Part shown: positions 35,886 to 45,187 of the stretch, in pieces
Layout of the letters: every line of letters begins with the position of its first letter
Position numbering within the stretch: position 1 is the first letter of the stretch
From: Maribacter sp.
Lineage (GTDB): Bacteria; Bacteroidota; Bacteroidia; Flavobacteriales; Flavobacteriaceae
Length of the DNA: 64,000 bases
Assembly (NCBI GenBank): GCA_024643345.1
Contig: JAHENB010000005.1
Location: forward strand, 1-64,000
Direction of reading: 5' to 3'
Translations under genes and position numbers: made by a program
Notes under the pieces: generated by a model
Seen by the model: the letters and a program-made list of their open reading frames with translations, nothing else
Databases searched by the model: none
What the model was told of the DNA's origin: nothing

Positions 35886-36965
35886 ATGAATAAAAATTAT
35901 TATGCGGTATTGATGGCAGGAGGTGTGGGATCTCGCTTTTGGCCCATTAGCACTTCCGAAAACCCGAAACAGTTCCATGATATGTTGGGAACGGGCGATA
36001 CGCTTATTCAAAAGACCTTCAAACGTTTGAACAAGTTTATACCGACCGAAAACATATTGATTTTGACCAATGAGAAGTACAACGATTTGGTCTTGGAACA
36101 GTTGCCCTTGGTAAAGCAAGAGCAGGTCGTTTTGGAACCGGCCATGAGAAACACGGCCCCTTGTATCCTTTATGCGGCGCTAAAAATCCAAAAAATGAAT
36201 CCCGATGGGCTTATGATCGTTGCGCCCAGTGATCATTGGATCGAAGATGAGGCTGCATTCGCCCGCGATGTGATCAACTGTTTTCAAAAATGTGAAAAAG
36301 AAGCCGTACTCTGTACATTGGGCATTAAGCCCACGTTTCCGAATACCGGTTTTGGTTATATCGAATTTGAAAAGGAAGGGAAATCACAGCTCAAAAAAGT
36401 AAATCAGTTTAGAGAGAAGCCAGATTATGTTACCGCCAAAGGTTTTTTGGCCCAAGGAAATTTTTTATGGAATGCAGGGATATTCATGTGGAGCGTTACC
36501 ACCATTGTAAACGCGTTCAAAAAATACCAGCCTAAGCAATATGAACGCTTCGAACGAGGTATTGGAAGTTTTAATACTGCAAATGAAGCTGCTTTTATAC
36601 TTGAAAATTACCCCAAAGCCGAGAATATTTCAATCGATTATGCCATTTTGGAGCACTCCAAGGCAACTTTTGTGTTACCCGCCACCTTCGATTGGAACGA
36701 TTTGGGCACTTGGGGATCTTTGTATGATAAACTTGACAAAGATGAGCACCAAAATGCCATCGTCAATAGCAAACTACTAAGTCTCGAGGCCTCGGGCAAT
36801 ATGGTACGGACCCCGAAAGGTAAATTGGTGGTGGTCGATGGCCTGAACGATTATATCATTGTAGATAAGAAAGAAATTTTGTTGATTTATCCAAAATCAA
36901 AAGAACAGGATATTAAACAAGTGTTGGCCAAAGTGAAGGAAAAGTTTGGCGAAACGTATACCTAA
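35886..36965 (+). CDS. manC: Mannose-1-phosphate guanylyltransferase
   Basis: A 359-residue nucleotidyltransferase that makes GDP-mannose from mannose-1-phosphate and GTP for polysaccharide and O-antigen synthesis. The signature AGGVGSRFWPISTSENPKQF occupies about residues 11-30; APSDHWIEDE and the FREKPD substrate motif follow. It is the short type, without a fused phosphomannose isomerase domain. It has its own promoter and is followed after 5 bases by the DUF389 gene, which is probably cotranscribed. Confidence 0.94.
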   Translation: MNKNYYAVLMAGGVGSRFWPISTSENPKQFHDMLGTGDTLIQKTFKRLNKFIPTENILILTNEKYNDLVLEQLPLVKQEQVVLEPAMRNTAPCILYAALKIQKMNPDGLMIVAPSDHWIEDEAAFARDVINCFQKCEKEAVLCTLGIKPTFPNTGFGYIEFEKEGKSQLKKVNQFREKPDYVTAKGFLAQGNFLWNAGIFMWSVTTIVNAFKKYQPKQYERFERGIGSFNTANEAAFILENYPKAENISIDYAILEHSKATFVLPATFDWNDLGTWGSLYDKLDKDEHQNAIVNSKLLSLEASGNMVRTPKGKLVVVDGLNDYIIVDKKEILLIYPKSKEQDIKQVLAKVKEKFGETYT

Positions 36966-36970
36966 TTGTT

Positions 36971-38437
36971 ATGGAAGATTCTAAATTAAGCGGCCAAACG
37001 CCCGCCCCATCCCCGGATGAAAGCGGAGCGCAGGTAAAAAAGGATTTTAAAGGGCTATGGAACAGCATTCGCACCCTCATGTCCGACCTTTTGGACATAC
37101 GCAGCAATACCGATGAACAAGCGACGAAGGATGCCATCACGGCGGATATCTCCTTTAAAGGCCATACCGCCTGGATTTTGGTCTGTTCCATATTTATTGC
37201 TTCCATCGGACTTAATGCCAATTCCACGGCGGTAGTCATAGGCGCCATGTTGATATCCCCCCTTATGGGCCCCATTTTGGGTATGGGAATGTCCTTGGCC
37301 ATAAACGACTTGGATACCCTAAAAAGATCGCTCAAGAATTTGGCGATAATGGTATCTATAAGCGTTGTTACCTCTTTCTTATTTTTTTACTTTTTCCCGT
37401 TGCAAACCGAATCCTCCGAATTATTGGCAAGGACACGGCCCGACATTCGCGATGTGCTGATTGCTTTTTTTGGAGGCTCTGCCCTTGTGATTGCCCGAGC
37501 CAGAAGGGGTACGATTGCAAGCGTCATCTTTGGGGTCGCCATTGCCACAGCTTTGATGCCGCCGCTTTGTACGGTGGGTTTTGGACTGGCGATCGGCAAT
37601 ATGGAATATGCTGGTGGCGCCCTTTTGTTATTTGGCATCAACACCATTTTTATTGGATTGGCTACTTTTTTGGTATTAAAATATCTGCGTTTCCAGATGG
37701 TGCGGTACGCCAATTCCAAACGCCGAAGAATGATTGCGCGTTTGGTTTCGCTGGTGGCCTTTGCCGTTATGATTCCATCGGGTTACATATTTTATCAGGT
37801 GTTCCAGGAATTTTTATTTAAAAAACAGGCGAACGAGTTTATTTTAAATAATGTCTCATCCTATAAATTCCCTGGAGAAGGTCGCTTTTTGGATAACATC
37901 ACCGACCTTGAGTATAACAAAGGAGAAAATCCTATTATAGAGCTGGTGTTCTATGGCAATCAAACCATTCCCGATAATGTGATCGCCACTTGGACGGGCC
38001 AAAAAAACAAATATTCGAAATTGCAGGATGCGGAATTAAGGGTCATTCAAGGCACACAGAATGAGGAGGCCGATCAGTTGAAATATGTCAATGAACTGTA
38101 TGAGTCCAAGAAGGCCGAATTGCTGAATAAGGACGAAAAAATTCGACTATTGGAGGCGGAGGTTACCAATTTGAATAAATTGAGGAAAGGGCAGATTCCT
38201 TTTAAGGATATCAGTGACGAAGCCAAGGTGAACTATCAAAATTTAGCTTCTTTGGGCTATGCCAGAGAGATAAACACAGATTTCAGCAAGTTGGATACCC
38301 TATCTATTTTTGATGTCCGTTGGAAAGCCGGCACCACCCAAAAACAAATCGATGAGGACAGTCAAAAACTGATGAACTGGCTAAAGATCAGGATAAAGGA
38401 TACGACCCTGCAGATGAGGGAGCGCAATGCTCAGTGA
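36971..38437 (+). CDS. DUF389 family membrane protein
   Basis: A 488-residue membrane protein of the DUF389 (TIGR00341) family. Its core has six hydrophobic helices between about residues 60 and 280, including STAVVIGAMLISPLMGPILGMG and ARRGTIASVIFGVAIATALMPPLC. A soluble C-terminal region from about 290, partly coiled coil, follows. The family has no established function. The 3' end overlaps the convergent mlaF gene by 7 bases. It lies after manC, but a link to sugar metabolism is not evident. Confidence 0.88.
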   Translation: MEDSKLSGQTPAPSPDESGAQVKKDFKGLWNSIRTLMSDLLDIRSNTDEQATKDAITADISFKGHTAWILVCSIFIASIGLNANSTAVVIGAMLISPLMGPILGMGMSLAINDLDTLKRSLKNLAIMVSISVVTSFLFFYFFPLQTESSELLARTRPDIRDVLIAFFGGSALVIARARRGTIASVIFGVAIATALMPPLCTVGFGLAIGNMEYAGGALLLFGINTIFIGLATFLVLKYLRFQMVRYANSKRRRMIARLVSLVAFAVMIPSGYIFYQVFQEFLFKKQANEFILNNVSSYKFPGEGRFLDNITDLEYNKGENPIIELVFYGNQTIPDNVIATWTGQKNKYSKLQDAELRVIQGTQNEEADQLKYVNELYESKKAELLNKDEKIRLLEAEVTNLNKLRKGQIPFKDISDEAKVNYQNLASLGYAREINTDFSKLDTLSIFDVRWKAGTTQKQIDEDSQKLMNWLKIRIKDTTLQMRERNAQ

Positions 38438-39198
38438 CGTTCTTCGATGTACATCTGACGAACTTTTTTGAAGAGTTCGGAGGAATACACGAAGTTGGTG
38501 ACCGCCTGATTATCGGTCTTAAAAATTTCATCCTTTGTACCTTCCCATTCTTTTAAACCATCTTTCAGAAAAACGATCTTTTCCCCGATTTCCATGACCG
38601 AATTCATATCGTGGGTATTAATGACCGTTGTGATATCGTATTCCATTGTGATTTCATGGATCAGGTTGTCTATCAAAATGGCCGTTTTGGGATCTAGACC
38701 GGAATTCGGTTCATCGCAAAAGAGGTATTTGGGATTCATGACAATGGCACGGGCAATGGCGACCCTTTTCTGCATGCCACCGGATATTTCGGAAGGAAAT
38801 TTTTCGTGGGCATCGGTGAGGTTTACCCTTTTCAACACAAAATCTACCCGGTCCTGCATCTCGGAAGGGGATTGCCGGGTGAACATTTCCAATGGGAACT
38901 TGACATTGCCGGCAACGGTCATGCTATCAAAAAGGGCGCTCCCTTGAAATACCATGCCCATTTCTTGCCTTAGGTCCCTTTTTTCATCGCCCGACAATTC
39001 GGAATATACTTTACCGTCATAGCTTATAGTGCCTTCTTCGGGCACGAAAAGGCCCAAAAGACATTTTAAGAATACGGTCTTTCCGGAGCCGCTCTGACCG
39101 ATGATCAAGTTGGTCTTTCCGGTTTCAAAAGTTGCCGAAACCCCCTTTAATACCTGAGAATCACCGAATGACTTGCTTATGTGGTCTACTTCAATCAT
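38431..39198 (-). CDS. MlaF-type ABC transporter ATP-binding protein
   Basis: A 255-residue ABC ATPase. Walker A is GQSGSGKT (about residues 34-41), the signature is ISGGMQKRVAIARAI, and Walker B is YLFCDEPNSGLDP. The SGGM signature and pairing with an MlaE permease mark the Mce-type lipid transport group, which moves phospholipids between the membranes. The start ATG at 39198 overlaps the mlaE stop by one base; the frame extending upstream is not part of this protein. The MCE substrate-binding protein that usually completes the system is not in this window. Confidence 0.93.
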   Translation of the reverse strand: MIEVDHISKSFGDSQVLKGVSATFETGKTNLIIGQSGSGKTVFLKCLLGLFVPEEGTISYDGKVYSELSGDEKRDLRQEMGMVFQGSALFDSMTVAGNVKFPLEMFTRQSPSEMQDRVDFVLKRVNLTDAHEKFPSEISGGMQKRVAIARAIVMNPKYLFCDEPNSGLDPKTAILIDNLIHEITMEYDITTVINTHDMNSVMEIGEKIVFLKDGLKEWEGTKDEIFKTDNQAVTNFVYSSELFKKVRQMYIEERH

Positions 39199-39935
39199 CA
39201 GCCCAGTAACAGTTGCGTTAATATATAGTTCAAAATAATGATCACCACACTGGTCCATACAAATGCGGTGGTGCTGGCCTTTCCTACTTCCAAAGCGCCT
39301 CCCTGCATATAAAAACCATGAAAGGATGGAACCGTGGCGATGACAAATGCAAAGATCAGGGTTTTGACAAAAGCATAGGTAATATGAAAAGGATTAAAGT
39401 CGAGCGTTAGCCCGGTTACAAAATCGGCACTGGTTAGAAAACCTCCAAAAACGCCTGCCAACCAACCTCCGAAAATACCCACATACATCGAGATGGCAAT
39501 GGCGAAGGGATAGAATAGCATGGCAATGATTTTGGGGAAGACCAGATAATTCAAGGAATTCACCCCCATGACCTCCAAGGCATCGATTTGTTCGGTTACC
39601 CGCATGGTTCCTATACTGGACGTTATATAAGAACCTACCTTTCCAGCCATAATAATGGAAACGAAAGTCGGGGCAAATTCCAGTATCACCGATTGCCTTG
39701 TGGCAAAACCGATCAGATTTCTGGGAATTAATGGGTTGGTTAGATTTAGTGCTGTTTGTATGGCAACCACCGCGCCTATAAAGAAGGAAATAAAAATGAT
39801 AATCCCCAATGATCCATAGATCAATTCGTCAATTTCCTTTAAAATGAGGTTTTTCATGATCCGCCATTTGGTCGGCTTTTTAAATACTTCACGTATCATT
39901 AAAAAATAGCTACCAATCTGTGCAAGGTGGTTCAT
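39198..39935 (-). CDS. MlaE-type ABC transporter permease
   Basis: A 245-residue inner-membrane permease with about five or six transmembrane helices. FIGAVVAIQTALNL, GLPRNLIG-like PLIPRNLIGFATRQSVILEF and the GKVGSYITSSIGTMRVTEQIDALEVMG segment are characteristic of MlaE. It should form the membrane part of a phospholipid transporter with the ATPase encoded directly after it. The two are translationally coupled. Confidence 0.93.
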   Translation of the reverse strand: MNHLAQIGSYFLMIREVFKKPTKWRIMKNLILKEIDELIYGSLGIIIFISFFIGAVVAIQTALNLTNPLIPRNLIGFATRQSVILEFAPTFVSIIMAGKVGSYITSSIGTMRVTEQIDALEVMGVNSLNYLVFPKIIAMLFYPFAIAISMYVGIFGGWLAGVFGGFLTSADFVTGLTLDFNPFHITYAFVKTLIFAFVIATVPSFHGFYMQGGALEVGKASTTAFVWTSVVIIILNYILTQLLLG

Positions 39936-40047
39936 GAAATAAAAATAGACTTCTTCCGGTAAAAATAATAATAAAGGGTATCATTTATACCTCGAATAAA
40001 ATATTAAGGTTGAATTTATCTATTTTTATGGTATCAATAGATCACAG

Positions 40048-41730
40048 ATGAAGAATAAGATAATTTTACCATGGGTTCTGGCAATGTTTTGCCTTTTGAT
40101 CCCATCCCTGAACAACGCACAGAAGAAAGTAAAATCCGCTACAGCTCAGGAACCTTCGGCCCTTTTGAAAACCACACCCAAATTGGTGGTCGGGATCGTG
40201 GTCGATCAAATGCGCTATGACTATATCTCCCGATTTTGGGACGGGTTTGGTGAAGGGGGTTTTAAGCGCATCATTGGGCAGGGGTTTAATTGCAAAAACA
40301 ACCATTTTAACTATGCGCCTACCAGTACCGCTCCAGGGCATGCCTCGGCCTATTCCGGAACTACCCCGGCATATCATGGGGTCATCGGTAATGATTGGTA
40401 TGATAAGGAAAGCGATAAAGTGGTGTACTGCGTATCCGATTCTTCTTATTCTTCGGTAGGTACAACAGGTGCCTCGGGACAAATGTCTCCGCATCGCATG
40501 ACCGTGACAACCATCACCGACGAACTCCGATTGCATACTGAAATGAAGGGCAAGACCATCGCCATTGCGTTGAAAGATCGCGGTGCCGTATTGCCCGGGG
40601 GCCATACCGCCAATGGGGCATATTGGTACCATGGGGGCGAAGACGGGAATTGGATCACCAGTTCTTATTATATGGCCACTTTGCCGAAGTGGGTTGAAAA
40701 TTTCAACGCCTCCAAAACGGCTGCACGTTACAAGCAGGCTTGGGTGCCATTAAAAGATATCAAAAGCTATGTACAAAGCGGGGTCGATGATAATCTTTAT
40801 GAAGGATTATTTGCTGGGGAATCCGCACCGGTTTTTCCACATGACCTTCCAAAATTATGGGACGAAAACGGAAAATTCGAGATTCTAAGGTCGACCCCAT
40901 TTGGTAATGCCCTGACCACGGAGTTTGCATTGGCGGCCTTGGAAGCCGAAAAATTGGGAATCGACAATATTACCGACTTTTTGGCCATCAGCTATTCCAG
41001 TACCGACTATGTGGGACACAAATACGGGGTGAACTCAAAAGAAATTCAGGATACTTATTTGAGGTTGGATCTAGATTTGGAACGCCTTTTGAACAATTTG
41101 GACAAAAGCGTCGGTGCTGGGGAATACACCCTCTTCTTGACAGCCGACCACGGGGCCATCGATGTGGCGGCCTATTTAAAAGATCAGAAAATTCCTGCAG
41201 ACTATATGGATTGGGCCAAGATAAACCAGGAATTCAGGCAGTTTCTACAATTTACCTATGGGACCACCGATCTTATCAAAAACTTCTCCAATAACCAATT
41301 CTTTCTAGACCACCAACTCGTAAAGAGTCTTGATCTTGATTTAAGGCAAGTACAGGAAACCCTTGCCAAGGAACTATTGAACTATAAGGGGATCGATCAA
41401 ACTTATACGGCTTATCAAATGTGGCAAAACCAATACACCGAAGGCCTGCCATCGGTACTGCAAAATGGATATAATCAAAAACGTTCAGGCGATATTCTTG
41501 TTGTTTTGGCGCCTGGAACGGTGACGTCCATGACGGGTTCGACCCATGGATCTCCACAAATTTATGATACCCATGTACCTCTTCTATTCTATGGTAAGGG
41601 CATAAAGCGGGGAAGTACCTCAAAGCGGACCGAAATCCCGGATATTGCACCGACCCTTGCAAGTTTATTGGGAATCGCCTTTCCAAATGGAACCACTGGA
41701 ACCCCGATCGTCGACGTTTTGGATCAATAG
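40048..41730 (+). CDS. PafA-type alkaline phosphatase
   Basis: A 560-residue exported phosphatase of the alkaline phosphatase superfamily. A signal peptide covers about residues 1-24. Thr94 (in PTSTAPGHAS) is the expected nucleophile; Asn115 (GNDWYD), Lys176 and Arg178 (LKDRGAVLPGG) correspond by spacing to the active-site Asn/Lys/Arg of Chryseobacterium (Elizabethkingia) PafA. Zinc ligands include DQMRYDY near the N-terminus, FLAISYSSTDYVGHKYG and ADHGA. It should hydrolyse phosphate monoesters in the periplasm and may be active in phosphate scavenging. It is not near a Pho regulator here. murI starts 5 bases downstream. Confidence 0.92.
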   Translation: MKNKIILPWVLAMFCLLIPSLNNAQKKVKSATAQEPSALLKTTPKLVVGIVVDQMRYDYISRFWDGFGEGGFKRIIGQGFNCKNNHFNYAPTSTAPGHASAYSGTTPAYHGVIGNDWYDKESDKVVYCVSDSSYSSVGTTGASGQMSPHRMTVTTITDELRLHTEMKGKTIAIALKDRGAVLPGGHTANGAYWYHGGEDGNWITSSYYMATLPKWVENFNASKTAARYKQAWVPLKDIKSYVQSGVDDNLYEGLFAGESAPVFPHDLPKLWDENGKFEILRSTPFGNALTTEFALAALEAEKLGIDNITDFLAISYSSTDYVGHKYGVNSKEIQDTYLRLDLDLERLLNNLDKSVGAGEYTLFLTADHGAIDVAAYLKDQKIPADYMDWAKINQEFRQFLQFTYGTTDLIKNFSNNQFFLDHQLVKSLDLDLRQVQETLAKELLNYKGIDQTYTAYQMWQNQYTEGLPSVLQNGYNQKRSGDILVVLAPGTVTSMTGSTHGSPQIYDTHVPLLFYGKGIKRGSTSKRTEIPDIAPTLASLLGIAFPNGTTGTPIVDVLDQ

Positions 41731-41735
41731 GAAAA

Positions 41736-42524
41736 ATGAACGGCCAACCCTTAGGTATTTTTGATTCCGGAGTCGGAGGCACTTCCATTTGGAAGGAAAT
41801 CCACAAATTACTCCCACATGAAAACACCATTTATTTGGCCGACAGCAAAAATGCGCCCTATGGTGAGAAATCTGAGGAGGAAATCTTACAACTTTGCATA
41901 AAAAATACCGATTTTTTATTGGGGAAGGGCTGCAAATTGATCGTGGTGGCATGCAATACGGCCACTACCAATGCCATCGATCAATTGCGGAAATTGTACA
42001 AGGTTCCGTTCATCGGTATTGAGCCCGCAATAAAACCGGCAGCGTTATTGTCCCGATCAAAGATCGTGGGTATCCTTGCCACAAAGGGAACGCTCAACAG
42101 CAAGCTTTTTCATAGTACCGCCGATAACCATGCCCATGGCATTCGAATCATTGAACAGGAAGGGACGGGCCTGGTGCCTTTGATCGAAGAAGGGAAGATA
42201 GATACGGAGGAAACCAGACAATTGTTGATCAAATATCTTAAACCGATGCGCGACGCGGGCATCGATCATTTGGTCTTGGGCTGTACCCACTATCCCTATC
42301 TGATACCACTCTTGAAGGAATTGCTACCGGAGCATATTACCATCATCGATTCTGGGGAGGCAGTGGCAAGGCAGACCAAGTTTGTATTGGAAAAAAATGG
42401 AACCTTGAACGGTACTAAGGAGATTGGAAGATATATTTTCTATACCAATACGGAGGCCTCTACCCTGAGTCGCTTTCTTGTTGATTCAGCTGATAAAATC
42501 GAAGTATCGCACTTGGAATTTTAA
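41736..42524 (+). CDS. murI: Glutamate racemase
   Basis: A 262-residue cofactor-independent racemase that makes D-glutamate for peptidoglycan. The catalytic cysteines are Cys73 (VACNTATTN) and Cys183 (LGCTHYPYL). FDSGVGGTSIWKEI near the N-terminus and YLADSKNAPYG are typical. It follows the pafA-like gene after 5 bases, probably in one transcript, and is convergent with folA. Confidence 0.96.
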   Translation: MNGQPLGIFDSGVGGTSIWKEIHKLLPHENTIYLADSKNAPYGEKSEEEILQLCIKNTDFLLGKGCKLIVVACNTATTNAIDQLRKLYKVPFIGIEPAIKPAALLSRSKIVGILATKGTLNSKLFHSTADNHAHGIRIIEQEGTGLVPLIEEGKIDTEETRQLLIKYLKPMRDAGIDHLVLGCTHYPYLIPLLKELLPEHITIIDSGEAVARQTKFVLEKNGTLNGTKEIGRYIFYTNTEASTLSRFLVDSADKIEVSHLEF

Positions 42525-42543
42525 GTAAGAGGCCACAAATTAG

Positions 42544-43047
42544 CTAAGTGTTCGTCCTTCTTTTGTAGGTTAAATAAGTAAAGGAATACTTGTGGCGGTC
42601 ATCAGTGGGATGATGGGATTCGGACACGAGTTGCCATTTATTTTCGTCTATTTCAGGAAAAAATGTATCGGCTTCGGGAAAACTGTGGTGTACTCTGGTA
42701 AGCTCGATGGTATTCGCAAATGGCTCCCCTTGTCGATATATCTCTCCACCACCAATGATAAAGGCCAAAGAATCATTTTTCACCAGTTTAATGGCGGCCT
42801 CCAGTGCGTGTGCCACCGTACAATTTTCAAAAGGCACTTTATAGTCTAGATCCCTTGTGATGATGATGTGCGTTCGGTTGGGCAGGGGCTTTGGGAAACT
42901 TTCGAATGTCTTGCGACCCATAATGATAGGGTGTCCGGTTGTCAAGTTTTTAAAGCGTTTGAAATCATCGGGCAGATGCCAAAGCAAGTCGTTATCCTTG
43001 CCCAGGGCATTTTGTTCGCCTGCCGCTGCTATCATCGTAATGTTCAC
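42544..43047 (-). CDS. folA: Dihydrofolate reductase
   Basis: A 167-residue enzyme that reduces dihydrofolate to tetrahydrofolate with NADPH. MIAAAGEQNALGKDNDLLWHLPDDFKRFK holds the conserved Trp/Pro-Asp folate site, GRKTFESFPKPLPNR is the NADPH loop, and IGGGEIYRQ follows. It overlaps the upstream 2TM gene by 4 bases. thyA, which uses the same folate cycle, is 2 kb downstream. Confidence 0.95.
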   Translation of the reverse strand: MNITMIAAAGEQNALGKDNDLLWHLPDDFKRFKNLTTGHPIIMGRKTFESFPKPLPNRTHIIITRDLDYKVPFENCTVAHALEAAIKLVKNDSLAFIIGGGEIYRQGEPFANTIELTRVHHSFPEADTFFPEIDENKWQLVSESHHPTDDRHKYSFTYLTYKRRTNT

Positions 43048-43433
43048 TCCTCTTTTTTTTTACTCAAGTTTGAAAGTGGCAAATCGGTCTCGATTTCTTT
43101 TTGCAATGCTTCAATTCGTTCTTTTTGTTTTGCCACCAATTTTTCGCGTTGTGTGCGTTCCCAATCCTGACCGAGAAACCGCTGTACTATAAAGACATTC
43201 CCGGTATGGACCATAAAAAGGAATCCCCAAAAGGTAATGGCCCAAACGAACCAATCGTAACCTTCCCCGTACTTCAAAATTTTATTGAGCAGAACCAAAA
43301 AAACACTACCGATCAAATAAAGCACAAAATGGCGATACAGCCTTTTCTTCTGTTTGACCCTCCGCTGCGCATTTTCTATGAGTTCATGCTGTTCGAGATC
43401 GAGCCGTGGCGCATTTTTGCGATTGGTGAACAT
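43044..43433 (-). CDS. 2TM domain-containing protein
   Basis: A 129-residue protein with a basic N-terminus (NRKNAPRLDLEQHELIENAQRRVKQKKRLYRH), two transmembrane helices (FVLYLIGSVFLVLLNKIL and WFVWAITFWGFLFMVHTG) and a charged coiled-coil C-terminus (QREKLVAKQKERIEALQKEIE). This is the 2TM family of Bacteroidota, of unknown function. The ATG at 43433 was chosen over a frame that extends 32 codons further and reaches the next gene's region. It overlaps folA by 4 bases. Confidence 0.82.
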   Translation of the reverse strand: MFTNRKNAPRLDLEQHELIENAQRRVKQKKRLYRHFVLYLIGSVFLVLLNKILKYGEGYDWFVWAITFWGFLFMVHTGNVFIVQRFLGQDWERTQREKLVAKQKERIEALQKEIETDLPLSNLSKKKEE

Positions 43434-43490
43434 CCTTATGGTTATCTTTAGGGCAAAGATAAGGCAATTGCCAAATATTAATTTTACCCT

Positions 43491-44579
43491 ATGGAAAAGA
43501 TAAGGAAGCTTTTTCCGCTCCTTGGCCAAAATATCTATGCCGATACGGCCACCGCAGGCTTGCTAAGCGAAGATTTGATGGATTGGCGCCAAGAACATGA
43601 TCTAGACTATCTTATTGGCGGAAGCAAGATGAAAATCAAGGCCATACAGAACCAAATCCCGGAGGTGCGCAGAACCGTTGCGCGTTTTTTTGGCTGTAAA
43701 ACCGAAAACGTGGCCTTGGTGCCCAATTTTTCCCTGGGGTTGAATATATTGTTGGAAGGCCTCGACAATCGTCAACGGGTGCTGCTTTTGGAGAACGATT
43801 ACCCTTCTGTGAACTGGCCTTTCGAAAGTCGTGGGTTTCCGATATCCTATGCAAAGATCAATGCCCAATTGGAACAGAATATTTGGGACAAGGTAAAATC
43901 CGATTCAATCGATGTCTTCGCATTAAGCCTGGTGCAATGGTTGAACGGGATAAAAATAGATTTTCAATTTTTGCATCGGCTCAAGAAGGAATTTCCCGAT
44001 TTGATTATTATGGCCGATGGCACGCAATTTTGTGGTACCGCAAATTTTAATTTCGAGACATCTGCGGTCGACGTCTTGGGCACAAGTGCTTATAAATGGC
44101 TGCTGGCGGGTTACGGCAATGGCTTAATGTTGTTCAAGGATGATATCATGGAGCGCTTTTCGTTGAAAGCGACGGGATTCAATGCCGCTAATGCGGATAT
44201 CTCCAAGAAAGACCAAATCAGGTTTTCGAAGCATTTTGAACCCGGGCATCTCGACACCCTAAATTTTGGCAGCCTGAAATTTTCACTTGAATTTCTCGAG
44301 ACCATAGGAATTGATCAGATCGAAACACAGCTTCTAAAATTATCGGCCCATGCAAAAAATGCGTTCACCGCTTTGGGATTACTCGATCCCGAGGTGGTGG
44401 GCAGGGATGGTCACAGTACCATTTTCAATATTGCCGGAACCGACACCAGCTTTAGAAAATTAAACGAAAATGGGGTGATCTGCGCACAACGGGGAAAGGG
44501 AATCCGATTAAGTTTTCACTTTTACAACACCGAAAAGGACGTAGACGCCATTGTAAGAATCTTAAAAACAAAGGGATAG
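43491..44579 (+). CDS. Class V aminotransferase-fold PLP enzyme
   Basis: A 362-residue PLP-dependent enzyme with the class V (NifS/SufS, isopenicillin N epimerase-like) fold. Lys202 in GTSAYKWLLAGYGNG is the expected PLP lysine, and MADGTQFCG precedes it with the usual Asp and His/Gln position. The substrate is unknown: a small amino acid or cysteine desulfurase-like reaction is possible, but the conserved desulfurase Cys loop is not visible. It is monocistronic, divergent from the 2TM gene. Confidence 0.85.
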   Translation: MEKIRKLFPLLGQNIYADTATAGLLSEDLMDWRQEHDLDYLIGGSKMKIKAIQNQIPEVRRTVARFFGCKTENVALVPNFSLGLNILLEGLDNRQRVLLLENDYPSVNWPFESRGFPISYAKINAQLEQNIWDKVKSDSIDVFALSLVQWLNGIKIDFQFLHRLKKEFPDLIIMADGTQFCGTANFNFETSAVDVLGTSAYKWLLAGYGNGLMLFKDDIMERFSLKATGFNAANADISKKDQIRFSKHFEPGHLDTLNFGSLKFSLEFLETIGIDQIETQLLKLSAHAKNAFTALGLLDPEVVGRDGHSTIFNIAGTDTSFRKLNENGVICAQRGKGIRLSFHFYNTEKDVDAIVRILKTKG

Positions 44580-44674
44580 GATTTGTTTACATGGGAAATT
44601 CCAGAACGGTTTTTTATTGAACCCTTTTAAAAGACACCAAAATATTAATAATTTGATAAAACTGATATGGGTCA

Positions 44675-44706
44675 TTGTTAATGAGCAGTTTAATGTATTA
44701 GTTTTG
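44675..44706 (+). promoter_or_regulatory. Promoter of the CBM48-like gene
   Basis: TTG (44675-44677), a 21-base spacer and TAGTTTTG (44699-44706) fit the flavobacterial consensus, 25 bases before the ATG. Confidence 0.6.
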
Positions 44707-44731
44707 CACTGAATTTAAAAATTAAAATATC

Positions 44732-45028
44732 ATGGCAATCGCTAAACAATATTTAAAGTCAAAACCGGTATGTAAGGTAACCTTTACCGTACCAGCAGAA
44801 GAAGCAAAAAAAGTAGCCGTTGTAGGCGACTTCAACAATTGGAACCCAAAAGGCAGCATGCTCAAGAAACTTAAAAATGGCAACTTTAAAGGTACTTTTG
44901 AACTGCCCAAAGAAAGCACGTATGAGTTTAAGTACATCATCGATGGGGATTATGTAAACGAACCTGAGGCCGATCGTTACCAGTGGAACGATTATGCCGG
45001 TGCAGAAAACGCCGTTTTGGAGCTTTAA
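44732..45028 (+). CDS. Isoamylase early-set (CBM48-like) small protein
   Basis: A 98-residue protein that is nearly all one early-set immunoglobulin-like glycan-binding domain: CKVTFTVPAEEAKKVAVVGD, then FNNWNP, and FKYIIDGDYVNEPEADRY. The FNNWNP...YEFKYIIDG pattern is shared with the glycogen-binding domains of isoamylase and AMP-activated kinase beta subunits. There is no catalytic domain and no signal peptide, so it should be cytoplasmic. Its role is unknown; glycogen binding or a protein-protein role is possible. It is followed by a strong terminator and faces thyA. Confidence 0.85.
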   Translation: MAIAKQYLKSKPVCKVTFTVPAEEAKKVAVVGDFNNWNPKGSMLKKLKNGNFKGTFELPKESTYEFKYIIDGDYVNEPEADRYQWNDYAGAENAVLEL

Positions 45029-45052
45029 CAAGTATCCTAAAAAATAATTGAT

Positions 45053-45087
45053 AAGCCGTAAAGCCATTGAACTTTGCGGCTTTTTTT
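45053..45087 (+). terminator. Terminator after the CBM48-like gene
   Basis: AAGCCGTAAAG pairs with CTTTGCGGCTT (one mismatch) over a short loop and is followed by a T-run. Confidence 0.8.
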
Positions 45088-45187
45088 GTAATCGAATGGC
45101 GGTTGACCAAGTTGCGGCCTATGGATGGCACGTTCTTTTCATAGTGGTAGCCTTGGCCATCAACAAAAAGACGGACTGGACTCCAAT